From Palsa-147 sp036513895 (GTDB lineage Bacteria; Acidobacteriota; Terriglobia; Acidiferrales; UBA7541), in contig DATBYF010000113.1 of the NCBI GenBank assembly GCA_036513895.1, positions 1 through 64,000 of the forward strand: a stretch of DNA of 64,000 bases. Reading direction: 5' to 3'. This document shows, one piece after another, positions 52,774 through 60,818 of this stretch; positions within the stretch are counted from its first letter, which is position 1, and each line of letters opens with the position of its first letter. The notes beneath the pieces were generated by a model, which worked only from the letters and a program-made list of their open reading frames with translations, did not search any database and was not told where the DNA came from. The position numbers and the translations under genes were made by a program.

Positions 52774-52807
52774 CACTCGTAGCGCCGGCATCTTGCCGGC
52801 GTTTTTT
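52774..52807 (+). repeat. Dispersed hairpin repeat with T-tract
   Basis: CGCCGGC-ATCTT-GCCGGCG (52783-52801) is a perfect stem followed by six T, and the preceding bases GCACTCGTAGCG echo the 5' part of the repeats at 57554 and 60411. It looks like a rho-independent terminator, but no + strand gene ends nearby, so it is best treated as a copy of a dispersed hairpin element. Confidence 0.5.
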
Positions 52808-52913
52808 CGCGCCGACACCCCACCTTCAACGCACGCGACAAACTCCCTAAAAATAAATCGCCCCGCCACAACTCTCGCCGCCAAGAATCCGCTATGATAC
52901 GCTTTTACATTCA

Positions 52914-53237
52914 ATGACCCCAACAACCAAGTCCCGCCGCGAGAGCCTCGAAGCATTCGTAAAAGCAACTCCAAACGACGCCTTCGCTCGCTACGGCCTC
53001 GCACTCGAGTGTGCCAAACTGGGCGACGACGCCGCAGCGCAAGAACATTTCAGGCGGCTAATCGCCGCAAATCCGGGCTACGTCGCCGGATATTTTCATT
53101 ACGGCGCGTTACTCGCGCGCCTCGGAAGGAACGACGAGGCCCGCCAAATTCTGACCACTGGCGTATCCGTAGCGGATCAATCCGGCGATACGCACGCGCG
53201 CGACGAGATGCAGGCCGCCCTCGACGCGCTACCGTGA
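52914..53237 (+). CDS. Small TPR-repeat protein
   Basis: The 107-residue protein has two tetratricopeptide repeats, about residues 21-54 (FARYGLALECAKLGDDAAAQEHF) and 55-90. These modules mediate protein-protein contacts. There is no signal peptide or enzyme motif. It is followed after 43 bases by the LON-domain gene on the same strand and may share its transcript. The partner is unknown. The start is the only ATG in frame. Confidence 0.75.
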   Translation: MTPTTKSRRESLEAFVKATPNDAFARYGLALECAKLGDDAAAQEHFRRLIAANPGYVAGYFHYGALLARLGRNDEARQILTTGVSVADQSGDTHARDEMQAALDALP

Positions 53238-53280
53238 CTTCGCATCTCAATTTCGCGAAGCACGTGAGGCACCAGCTTCC

Positions 53281-53901
53281 ATGACTCTGATTCGCATCCC
53301 GCTCTTTCCCCTGCCGCTGGTTCTCTTCCCTCACGCCATTCTCCCTTTGCACATTTTCGAGCCGCGCTACAAACAAATGATCCGCGAATGCATTGACACC
53401 GAATCGAGATTCGGAGTCATCCTCGCTGGCGAGCGCGGCATCGCCAAAATCGGCTGCACCGCCGAAGTGACCGAAATCACTCGTCAATTCGACGACGGTC
53501 GGATGGACATTAAAGTCGAGGGTCGCAGCCCGTTTGAAATCGAAAGTGTCGTCGAGGAAAAACCGTATTACGAAGCCAACGTCCGCATGCTCGAAGACGA
53601 AACCGACGCAAAGAGCGCGGCGATTCCCGAAGGCTTGCTCGAAGTGTACGCCCGCTGCCACATCCTTCTCTTTGGCAGCGAGCCCGAAGAATTTGATCGC
53701 GAAAACAACGAATCACTTGCCTTCGCCATCGCCGAGGACCTTCCTCTCGATGTCGAGGACAAGCAAACTATTCTCGCCTCGCGCGATGAAAACGACCGCC
53801 TCGCGCGTCTCCTTCCCATGCTCAATCAATTGATTCCACAGGCCGAAGTTCGTTACCGCATGCGCCGCAAAGCCGGCGGAAACGGCCACGCTAGCGTTTG
53901 A
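53281..53901 (+). CDS. LON substrate-binding domain protein
   Basis: This 206-residue protein is a stand-alone LON N-terminal domain: RIPLFPLPLVLFPHAILPLHIFEPRYK at the start and FGVILAG shortly after. The ATPase and Ser-Lys protease parts of Lon are absent. Such proteins bind protein substrates; their exact role is unclear. It lies downstream of a TPR gene and 134 bases before the AAA gene. Confidence 0.9.
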   Translation: MTLIRIPLFPLPLVLFPHAILPLHIFEPRYKQMIRECIDTESRFGVILAGERGIAKIGCTAEVTEITRQFDDGRMDIKVEGRSPFEIESVVEEKPYYEANVRMLEDETDAKSAAIPEGLLEVYARCHILLFGSEPEEFDRENNESLAFAIAEDLPLDVEDKQTILASRDENDRLARLLPMLNQLIPQAEVRYRMRRKAGGNGHASV

Positions 53902-54034
53902 GCGTGGTGTCCGCCAAATTAGGAAACTACCCGATTGAGTGCAAACTATGTGCGAGCCGCCGCATCATTTATAATGAAGAGGTATCCGCGCGCAACGACC
54001 GGTCCCTTCCGTTCCCGGTCCGAATGGGGTTTCG

Positions 54035-55519
54035 ATGAGTTCTCGTCCCAATAATCTTGGCGAACTTCGCCGCAGTGCCTGGTCCGAAGAAAAAATTGGC
54101 CACCGTTCCTTGAAGCAGGAGTTGCGCGAAAATCTCCTCGCGCGTCTCGAATCCGGCGAGCCGCTATTTTCCGGAATTCACGGCTACGAAGACACCGTAA
54201 TTCCGCAAATCGTGAACGCCGTCCTCTCGCGCCATCACTTTATTTTGCTCGGCCTTCGTGGCCAAGCGAAAACGCGTATCCTCCGCGGCCTCGTCTCGTT
54301 TCTCGATGATCAAATCCCCGCCATCGCAGGCTGCGAAATCCACGATAATCCCTACGATCCGATTTGTGGCGCCTGCCGCGAACGTATCCGCACCGAAGGC
54401 GACGCGACTCCCATCGTTTGGCTCGACCGCGACCATCGCTATGTCGAAAAACTCGCTACTCCCGATGTGACCATCGCCGACATGATCGGCGACGTGGATC
54501 CCATCAAAGCCGCTCGTGGCGGCCGCGATCTCTCCGACGAACTCACCATTCATTACGGGCTGCTTCCCCGAGCGAATCGCGGCATCTTCTCCATCAATGA
54601 ATTGCCCGACCTCGCCGGAAAAATCCAAGTCGGCCTTTTCAACATCATGCAGGAAGGGGACGTCCAGATTAAGGGCTACCCGGTCCGGATGCCGCTTGAC
54701 GTCCTGCTCGTCTTCACTGCAAATCCCGAAGACTACACGGCGCGTGGAAAGATCATCACGCCGCTGAAAGATCGCATCGGCTCGGAAATTCGAACGCACT
54801 ATCCATCAACAGTTCGCGAGGGCATGTCTATCACCGCTCAGGAGTCTTGGATTGATCGTAAAGGCCGCGGCAAGGTCGTCGTGCCCTACTATGTCGCCGA
54901 GGTAATTGAAGAGATCGCGTTTCTGGCGCGCGAAGATAAGCGCGTGGATCGCCGCAGCGGCGTCAGCCAGAGACTCCCCATCAGCGCTCTCGAAAATGTG
55001 GCCAGCAGCGCCGAGCAGCGCGCCGTTCGCAATAAGGAATCTTTCGCCGTGGCGCGCGTAGCCGACACTTATTCCGCCATTCCTGCTATGACCGGAAAAT
55101 TCGAACTCGAGTACGAAGGCGAAGTTCGCGGCGCCGACAATATCGCCCGCGAGCTGATCCGTTCCGCGATCGGAAAAGTCTTCACGCGATATTTTTCTGA
55201 AGTGAATCTCCAGCCGGTCGTCCAATGGTTCGAGCTCGGCGGAGATCTCAAAGTCGCCCTGAATGCTTCTTCATCCGATCACTTCGCGCAGCTCAAAAAG
55301 ATTCCCGGCCTTCTCGATAATCTCGCGCCGCTCGGCGTCGGCTCGAAGTCCGAACAGCCGGTTGTCGCCGCTGCGGCCGAATTTGTTCTCGAAGGCCTCT
55401 GGGCGCACAAGCGCATCAGTCGCAGCGAGGAGCGCGGTTTCTTTGCCGAGGCACGGCGCGCGCAGGAACCTCGCGAGCCGCAAGCGCCCGGACGCGCTCC
55501 GCGCCGCCAGTTCAATTAG
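54035..55519 (+). CDS. MoxR/ChlI-type AAA+ ATPase
   Basis: The 494-residue protein has a modified Walker A LRGQAKT (residues 74-80), which corresponds to the GxxGxAKT loop of MoxR proteins, a FSINELPDL Walker B-like strand and a TANPEDYTARG sensor region. An insert with Cys100, Cys111 and Cys114 (DPICGACRE) could hold a metal. It is paired 19 bases upstream of a VWA protein, as in most MoxR/VWA chaperone systems, which assemble metal centres or remodel complexes. The ATPase acts on a VWA-bound client; the client is unknown. A role in magnesium chelation is less likely because no large BchH subunit is present. Confidence 0.85.
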   Translation: MSSRPNNLGELRRSAWSEEKIGHRSLKQELRENLLARLESGEPLFSGIHGYEDTVIPQIVNAVLSRHHFILLGLRGQAKTRILRGLVSFLDDQIPAIAGCEIHDNPYDPICGACRERIRTEGDATPIVWLDRDHRYVEKLATPDVTIADMIGDVDPIKAARGGRDLSDELTIHYGLLPRANRGIFSINELPDLAGKIQVGLFNIMQEGDVQIKGYPVRMPLDVLLVFTANPEDYTARGKIITPLKDRIGSEIRTHYPSTVREGMSITAQESWIDRKGRGKVVVPYYVAEVIEEIAFLAREDKRVDRRSGVSQRLPISALENVASSAEQRAVRNKESFAVARVADTYSAIPAMTGKFELEYEGEVRGADNIARELIRSAIGKVFTRYFSEVNLQPVVQWFELGGDLKVALNASSSDHFAQLKKIPGLLDNLAPLGVGSKSEQPVVAAAAEFVLEGLWAHKRISRSEERGFFAEARRAQEPREPQAPGRAPRRQFN

Positions 55520-55537
55520 GAGATTCGCGAAACACTC

Positions 55538-56809
55538 ATGAAATACATCCGCTACACGAAATACACGGGCGAGGCCGCGGACGACCTGGATCTCCAGGAG
55601 CTGATGAACCGTCTTTCCGATTTCCTATTAGGCAGCGGATACGAATCGCAATACGGCATGTGGGAAATGGATTCTTCGTCCATGTCGTCCGAGCGCGCCA
55701 TGGATCAGCTCCGCGAAGCGATTCTTCGCGCGCTCGAAGAAGGCGATCTGCTCCCTCCGGAATTGATGGAGCAGCTCATGGAAAATCCGGACCTCTCGCA
55801 AAATCAACAGCTTCGCGAATTGATTGATCGCTTGATCGAACGTCTCGAGCAGGAAAACTTCATTTCCAGCCAACCGCCGCAAGTAACTCCGCCGCCTTCG
55901 CAAACGCCCGGCGGTCAAATCGGCAAAGATCAGCCCAATCTCAACGCTCGCTTTGAAATCACCGACAAAGCCATCGATTTTCTCGGATTCAAAACGCTCA
56001 AGGATCTGCTGGCGTCACTCGGCAAATCGAGCTTTGGCCGCCACGACACGCGCGATCTTGCCACCGGCGTCGAATCCGGCGGCGCTTCGCGGCCCTATGA
56101 ATTCGGCGATACGCTCAACCTTGATATCGGCGAAACTCTTTTTCGCGCTGTCCGCCGCAACGGCGCGAAAGTTCCAATTGAAATTGACTATTCCGACCTG
56201 ATGGTTCACCAGTGCGAATATCAAAGTTCCTGCGCCACCGTGCTGATGCTCGATTGCAGCCACAGCATGATTCTTTACGGCGAGGATCGATTCACGCCCG
56301 CCAAGCGCGTCGCGCTCGCGCTTGCCCACTTAATCCGCACTCAATATCCCGGCGATTCGCTGCACTGCGTCCTTTTTCACGATTCCGCCGAAGAAATTCC
56401 GCTCGGCAAACTCGCCCGCGTTCAAGTCGGACCCTATTACACCAATACGCGCGAGGGCTTGCGTATGGCGCAGCGCATTTTGAATCGCCAGAAAAACGAT
56501 ATGCGCCAAATCGTCATGATCACCGACGGCAAGCCTTCCGCGCTCACGCTTGAAGATGGGCGCATCTATAAGAATGCTTTCGGCCTCGATCCGCTCGTCG
56601 TAACGCAAACTCTCGAAGAAGTTTCCAAATGCCGCCGCGCAGGAATTCTGATCAACACATTCATGCTGGCAAGCGATTACAGCCTCGTTCACTTCGTTCA
56701 GAAAGTGACCGAACTCTGCCGCGGCAAAGCCTATTTCACCACGCCATACACCCTCGGCCAGTATCTGCTCATGGATTACGTGCAGAAGAAGACTCGCAAT
56801 ATTCATTGA
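55538..56809 (+). CDS. VWA-domain protein (partner of the MoxR-type ATPase)
   Basis: The 423-residue product has an acidic/helical N-terminal half (residues 1-120) and a von Willebrand A domain (about 230-400) with the MIDAS motif DCSHS near residues 237-241, then TDGKPSA. The middle region is polar with Pro/Gln spacing. It begins 19 bases after the AAA gene. Together they form the MoxR-VWA pair, where the VWA protein binds the client through a metal ion. No signal peptide, so both act in the cytoplasm. The target is not encoded nearby. Confidence 0.88.
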   Translation: MKYIRYTKYTGEAADDLDLQELMNRLSDFLLGSGYESQYGMWEMDSSSMSSERAMDQLREAILRALEEGDLLPPELMEQLMENPDLSQNQQLRELIDRLIERLEQENFISSQPPQVTPPPSQTPGGQIGKDQPNLNARFEITDKAIDFLGFKTLKDLLASLGKSSFGRHDTRDLATGVESGGASRPYEFGDTLNLDIGETLFRAVRRNGAKVPIEIDYSDLMVHQCEYQSSCATVLMLDCSHSMILYGEDRFTPAKRVALALAHLIRTQYPGDSLHCVLFHDSAEEIPLGKLARVQVGPYYTNTREGLRMAQRILNRQKNDMRQIVMITDGKPSALTLEDGRIYKNAFGLDPLVVTQTLEEVSKCRRAGILINTFMLASDYSLVHFVQKVTELCRGKAYFTTPYTLGQYLLMDYVQKKTRNIH

Positions 56810-56936
56810 TGCCGAAGGCACGTTTGAGCTTCTGCTGTTACGCCCCAGCTGGTGCTGCGCAAGAAATTCGCACCGAGTTCTTGTGAGCAGCATCGAATCA
56901 GTGTGGCTTAAAATCTAGATTGGTGGCCGAATAATC

Positions 56937-57461
56937 GTGCGCGCCTTTTGGTCCAAGAAAAACACGGGAGGAATGCTGGAAGCCGGCGCAGCCGCTCCGG
57001 ATTTCACTCTCAACGACGTTGACGGCAAGCCGCATTCATTATCCGATGCGCTCAAGACAGGCCCTGTCCTCGCGGCATTCTTCAAGATTTCCTGTCCCGT
57101 CTGCCAGTTTACGTTTCCATTTATCGAGCGAATCTTCGAAAGATACGGCGGAGGAAAAGCGCAGATCTGGGGAATTTCTCAGGACGATGCGCGCGACACG
57201 AAAGATTTTTACAAGGAATTCGATCTCAGCTTCCCTGCGCTTCCCGATGCCGACTGCTATCCGGTTTCGAATCTTTATCGCATAACAAATGTTCCCAGCC
57301 TTTTCCTGATCGAACCCGACGGCAAAATCAGCATCAGCGTCACCGGTTTTTCGAAGAAAGATTTGGATGAAATCGCAAAAAGATTTGCCGCCACCAGCAC
57401 AAAGCCGCCGATTCCACTGTTCGCGCCGAGCGATATCGTCCCCGACTACAAACCTGGTTGA
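56937..57461 (+). CDS. Peroxiredoxin/TlpA-like redoxin
   Basis: The frame starts at GTG 56937; ATG 56973, right after GGGAGG, is possible. The 174-residue protein has the thioredoxin-like layout with PDFTLNDVDGKPHSL and the redox pair Cys53 and Cys56 (SCPVC), followed by NVPSLFLIEPDGK, with the cis-Pro. It is a thiol oxidoreductase, either an AhpC/TSA relative or a resistance-type TlpA protein. No membrane anchor is seen, so cytoplasmic action is likely. Its neighbour upstream is the VWA gene (127-base gap). Confidence 0.85.
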   Translation: MRAFWSKKNTGGMLEAGAAAPDFTLNDVDGKPHSLSDALKTGPVLAAFFKISCPVCQFTFPFIERIFERYGGGKAQIWGISQDDARDTKDFYKEFDLSFPALPDADCYPVSNLYRITNVPSLFLIEPDGKISISVTGFSKKDLDEIAKRFAATSTKPPIPLFAPSDIVPDYKPG

Positions 57462-57553
57462 GGCTCCCGCAACTAGGTTCCGTGCGAACCTAAAACTTCA
57501 CCCAGCTGCCACCCAAGAAAGAGTTGATCATCACAGCTTGCGGGAACCTCCAG

Positions 57554-57584
57554 GCACTTGTAGCGCCGGGCTTTTCAGCCCGGC
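57554..57584 (+). repeat. Dispersed hairpin repeat
   Basis: GGCACTTGTAGC leads into the hairpin GCCGGGC-TTTTCA-GCCCGGC (57565-57584). Nearly the same unit lies on the minus strand at 60411-60441, and a decayed form at 52774-52801. It is a mobile-type REP/hairpin element of intergenic DNA, common in Acidobacteriota by memory. It lies next to the small basic gene at 57595. Confidence 0.65.
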
Positions 57585-57594
57585 ATCCGACCCG

Positions 57595-57753
57595 CTACTG
57601 CACTTCGATTCCTACGACGTCCTTCTTATGCTTCGGCGGCTTCTTGCGCTTGTCCGGAATCACGCGCGCAGGCGGCGGGGTTCCCGCACCCAATCGAGCC
57701 CGCCGTCGCGCCTCCTTCCCCACCTTAAACCGCCGCTGCTTTTTTTGCGCCAT
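57595..57753 (-). CDS. Small Lys/Arg-rich protein (52 residues)
   Basis: ATG 57753 to TAG 57595 encodes 52 residues, below usual gene-finding thresholds. The product is extremely basic (MAQKKQRRFKVGKEARRRAR, then TPPPARVIPDKRKKPPKHKK). Its ordered composition, with a Pro-rich turn after the basic block, and its clean frame suggest a real gene; I recall similar short basic proteins annotated as hypothetical in this phylum, not verified. It may bind nucleic acid or the ribosome. The ribosome site is weak. Its 3' end lies against the hairpin repeat at 57554-57584. Confidence 0.6.
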   Translation of the reverse strand: MAQKKQRRFKVGKEARRRARLGAGTPPPARVIPDKRKKPPKHKKDVVGIEVQ

Positions 57754-57829
57754 TCATTCACTTACGTTTTGCGAACCTTCACACATGGCCATCAGCCATG
57801 GAACTTCTGGAACGCGCCGTATCGCGATT

Positions 57830-59509
57830 TTATTTTTGCGAGCAGCCGCGGCTGATTGATGTCAGCACATTGTTGGCGGCTTCGAGCGTGCAGTCGTAAT
57901 GGTAGCCGGTTGTGTCGCCGGTGATGTAAGTCTGATCGCTCTTCTGATTCTGGTTCGAATAGCTGCCATCCGCCGCAAATACCAGCGTGTCGGTCGAATC
58001 CACGTGATTCGAGACGGCGCCGATAAAGTTCGGCGAGAGTATGTCGGTCTCGTAGCCCTGATGGACAGTCGATGTCTGATCGGCTGAACCGTCGGAGTTG
58101 TAGGTCACGTCGATATCGAAGACCAGCGGGTCCTTGAATTGTTCGTAGGTCGCGAAGACTTGCAGCCCGTTGCTGGTGAGCGTCGTCGAGTTCACTCGAG
58201 TGTTCTGTGTGATGTCCTGATCGTATTGCGTCGCGTTGATTGTGAATTGCTGCGTGTTATCAAAATTCACATCCTGAAAAACGCGCGTTGTGATTTTTCC
58301 ATGCGATGTGGTCACGAAGCCAGCGACTTCGAACGAGCGAGACGATGAAACCGCAACCGATCCGTCAATGCTGCCGTCGGGATTCGTGGTGAGATTTTCA
58401 TCCACATCCGGGTTCGGCCCCGTGCCGATGGTGTTGGCGGTGACTTTGCCGGTCACTTGCGTCGAGCCGTGATCGAGATAGACGAGCAGCGAGGCGGTCG
58501 CGAGGAAATAGCTGTCCGCGTTGTAAACGCTCACTGCGACCGTGTGCGGCTGGCCATTGCTGAGCACGCCGGCGAATGGCGTCAAATCCACTCGATACGG
58601 AACGAAATCGACGCTCTGGACGCCGGGCAGCGGGAACCAAAGCCACGGGTCAACGCCTCCGGTGAAAACCCAGGGATAAACCGGTGCGACTCCCGCAGGA
58701 GTTCCGTCAATGCTGATCTCTGCCTCGCGAAATGAGGTGTTGGTGCAGCTTTCGAGCTCGGTTGCTACATCGTTCGGCACGCATGTGTACCAGAATTCGT
58801 CGCTCGATTGGCTTTGTGTGATGACGTCGAGGTAAGCGCGCTCGACGTTGGTCGGCAGCGTGAATGTTGTGGTCAGCTGATCCGTTGTGGTGTTGAGCGT
58901 AGCTGCGCCGCCCTCAGCGTCGGGCATCGGATAAACGGCATCGGGAGTGATGGGCGCAGCGGCGTGGTCCGGCACGGGGTAGAGTTCAACGACCGCTGTG
59001 CCGTAAATAATTCCTGTGTACGTTGAATTCACGAGATTGCCGAGATCCACTTCACCGGATTGCGCGGTGGTAAAGAGCGCGGAGTAATCGGTGAGGTCGC
59101 GCTCCACGTGCCAGGAGGGGCCGAAGGTCGCTGACGGTTCCGCGGTCGTGCCGTAATAAATATTTGCGTGGCCGAGATAAATCGCTGCGGTGCGATCGTA
59201 CTGCACGCCTTCGGTCACATTGAAATTCGCTTCAAAGACAATTTTCTCCCATGGGCCGGGGCAATTGGCCGGCGGCGTGTAGCTGAAAGTCTGGGCGTTG
59301 AAATTCTCGAAGGCGTAATCGGAGAAAAGCGTGACCACGCAAGGAGTGGTTCGCGGCCGCGGTACCGGCGGCACGGCGGTCACCGTGTTTTGCGATCCGA
59401 TCTGCGGCGGAATGGGAGGAGCTTGAGCGAAAGATTGTCCTGCGGTGATGAGGGCAGCGATGACGACCAGGACGAATTTGGAGAATGCGAGAAAGGCGTG
59501 CTTGGGCAC
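57830..59509 (-). CDS. PNGase A-like (peptide N-glycosidase) secreted protein
   Basis: GTG 59509 has AGGAG upstream. The 559-residue product has a signal peptide (about residues 1-29, ending SFAQA). The N-terminal domain has the PNGase A pattern: PCVVTLFSDYAFENF (about 56-70), YTPPANCPGPWEKIVFE, GVQYDRTAAIYLGH and the TTAEPS segment. PNGase A enzymes release N-glycans from Asn by amide cleavage at acid pH; an acid PNGase (PNGase H+) is known from Terriglobus, an acidobacterium. A secreted or cell-surface glycoprotein-degrading role is likely. Catalytic residues cannot be fixed without alignment. It is not part of an operon. Confidence 0.82.
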   Translation of the reverse strand: MPKHAFLAFSKFVLVVIAALITAGQSFAQAPPIPPQIGSQNTVTAVPPVPRPRTTPCVVTLFSDYAFENFNAQTFSYTPPANCPGPWEKIVFEANFNVTEGVQYDRTAAIYLGHANIYYGTTAEPSATFGPSWHVERDLTDYSALFTTAQSGEVDLGNLVNSTYTGIIYGTAVVELYPVPDHAAAPITPDAVYPMPDAEGGAATLNTTTDQLTTTFTLPTNVERAYLDVITQSQSSDEFWYTCVPNDVATELESCTNTSFREAEISIDGTPAGVAPVYPWVFTGGVDPWLWFPLPGVQSVDFVPYRVDLTPFAGVLSNGQPHTVAVSVYNADSYFLATASLLVYLDHGSTQVTGKVTANTIGTGPNPDVDENLTTNPDGSIDGSVAVSSSRSFEVAGFVTTSHGKITTRVFQDVNFDNTQQFTINATQYDQDITQNTRVNSTTLTSNGLQVFATYEQFKDPLVFDIDVTYNSDGSADQTSTVHQGYETDILSPNFIGAVSNHVDSTDTLVFAADGSYSNQNQKSDQTYITGDTTGYHYDCTLEAANNVLTSISRGCSQK

Positions 59510-59612
59510 GGGCGCGCTCCTTGAGCAGGGTCTGAAGATTTACGGGGCGGCGGGAGTATATAACAGAATGGAAACGGGAAAAGGGAAAATAGAAACGGGT
59601 CCTTCATGACGC

Positions 59613-60038
59613 GCCGGGCGTGCGATCGAGGGTCGAAGGACCCTGCAATTCTGTCTCGATTAGAAGTGACCGGCGATGATTGTTTTCTTTGAGTTGCGGC
59701 GATTTCTAATCGTTCGGGTGTCTCGATTAGAAATTGGTCTGAGACCGAGTACTGGAGTACGCGGATTTGCGTAGTTCCCTGTAATTTTTCATTCGCACCG
59801 CGCGATCCGTGGCCTGCGAAATTGCGACGGGCGCGCGATTGAGGCCCGAAACACCCTGCAATTCTGTCTCGATTAGAAGTGACCGGTGATGATTGTTTTC
59901 TTTGAGTTGCGGCGATTTCTAATCGTTCGGGTGTCTCGATTAGAAATCGGTTTAAGCTCGAGTACTGGGCTCCGCAGATTTGCGTACCTCGCGGTAACGC
60001 GCGATGTGCGCTCCGCGGGCCGCGGCTCGCGAGATTGA
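59613..60038. repeat. Tandem duplication of a 213-base unit with internal hairpin
   Basis: Two copies (about 59613-59825 and 59826-60038) align at a constant offset of 213 bases. The core CCCTGCAATTCTGTCTCGAT is identical at 59641 and 59854. The centre has CGATTTCTAATCG (59913-59925) and its exact reverse complement (59937-59949) 11 bases later, a perfect 13-bp stem in copy 2; copy 1 has one mismatch. The TCTCGATTAGAA element occurs twice per unit. Confidence 0.8.
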
Positions 60039-60410
60039 TGGCCTCCTGCCGTCTTGGCGTTTTTGGTTTCATAACATAATTCGCGAGGCATATTACCATA
60101 TAGTATAGGAATGATGCAAATCCACAGGGTACTAGAGCTACGGGGAAGTGCTGGGGAATCAGGAAGATTCGGCTGAACAAAATTACACAAATCGTGCTCG
60201 CGATTTTATGAAAAAATGCGTAATCGCGGAAATGTCGTGTGCCGGGTTCTCAAAGCTCTCAGTCATAGAGGAGTGGAGCGATTGACTCGTGAAGTTGAAG
60301 GTGGGTTAGGCGGTATAGGGATGCCGGGAAAGGACGAGTCACGGTTACGCCGTTCGCGGTCTTGAGTTGCTGGTGTACCAATTCGGGAAAAAAGAGGCAA
60401 AAAGAAAGAT

Positions 60411-60441
60411 GCCCGGCTGAAAGCCGGCCGCTACAAGTGCC
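60411..60441 (-). repeat. Dispersed hairpin repeat (inverted copy)
   Basis: On the minus strand GGCACTTGTAGCGGCC leads into GCCGGCT-TTCA-GCCGGGC, nearly the same unit as at 57554-57584 in opposite orientation. The stem has one G:T pair. It lies directly at the start of the 127-base tandem array. Confidence 0.6.
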
Positions 60442-60719
60442 CGGGGGCGGAGCTTGCCAGTACGGAAACGTGACAGAGCTTCCAGACGAACCGCAGATCC
60501 CACACTTCGTTCGGAATGTCCACGTTGATACTTTTCCGCAACCTATGAAGTGAGGTACTACAAGCACGCCGGGGCGAGCCTGCCAATACGGAAACGCGAT
60601 AGAGCCTCCAGACGAATCGCAGATCCCTCACTTTGTTCGAGATGAAAACGTTGATACTTTTTCCTTAACCTGTGAAGCGGGCGATACAAGTGCCGGGATT
60701 GGGCGCTTGCCGATAATTG
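60431..60719. repeat. Tandem array of a ~127-base unit (two full copies plus a partial third)
   Basis: Copies start at 60431, 60558 and 60684 with TACAAG. Each full copy contains ATACGGAAACG/GTACGGAAACG, CCAGACGAA, a GATCCC-TCACTT stretch and AACGTTGATACTTTT/CACGTTGATACTTTT in the same order. The minus-strand GTGAGGGATCTGCG of this unit recurs at 5280-5293. The unit codes for nothing convincing. Confidence 0.8.
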
Positions 60720-60818
60720 GTCATGTAACGGCACGTTGCGCTTGAGTTGGGCAGGCTTGACATCTGTAGTGGTGAAGATTACCGTTCGGGTGCTCACGTC
60801 CAAGCTGGGAGGTCCTCC

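Larger units (their letters stand above)
59510..60818. other. Non-coding region with two families of tandem repeats
   Basis: No real gene was found in these 1.3 kb. Long open frames on the minus strand are created by repeats: the translated unit FLIETPERLEIAATQRKQSS occurs twice because the DNA unit repeats, not because a protein is conserved. The region holds a 213-base duplication, a 127-base tandem array and a dispersed hairpin copy, all listed separately. Confidence 0.6.

Noticed and set aside
59380..60180. Long minus-strand frame with repeated peptide
   Set aside because: The peptide repeat comes from the 213-base DNA duplication, and the frame runs into the start of the PNGase A-like gene.
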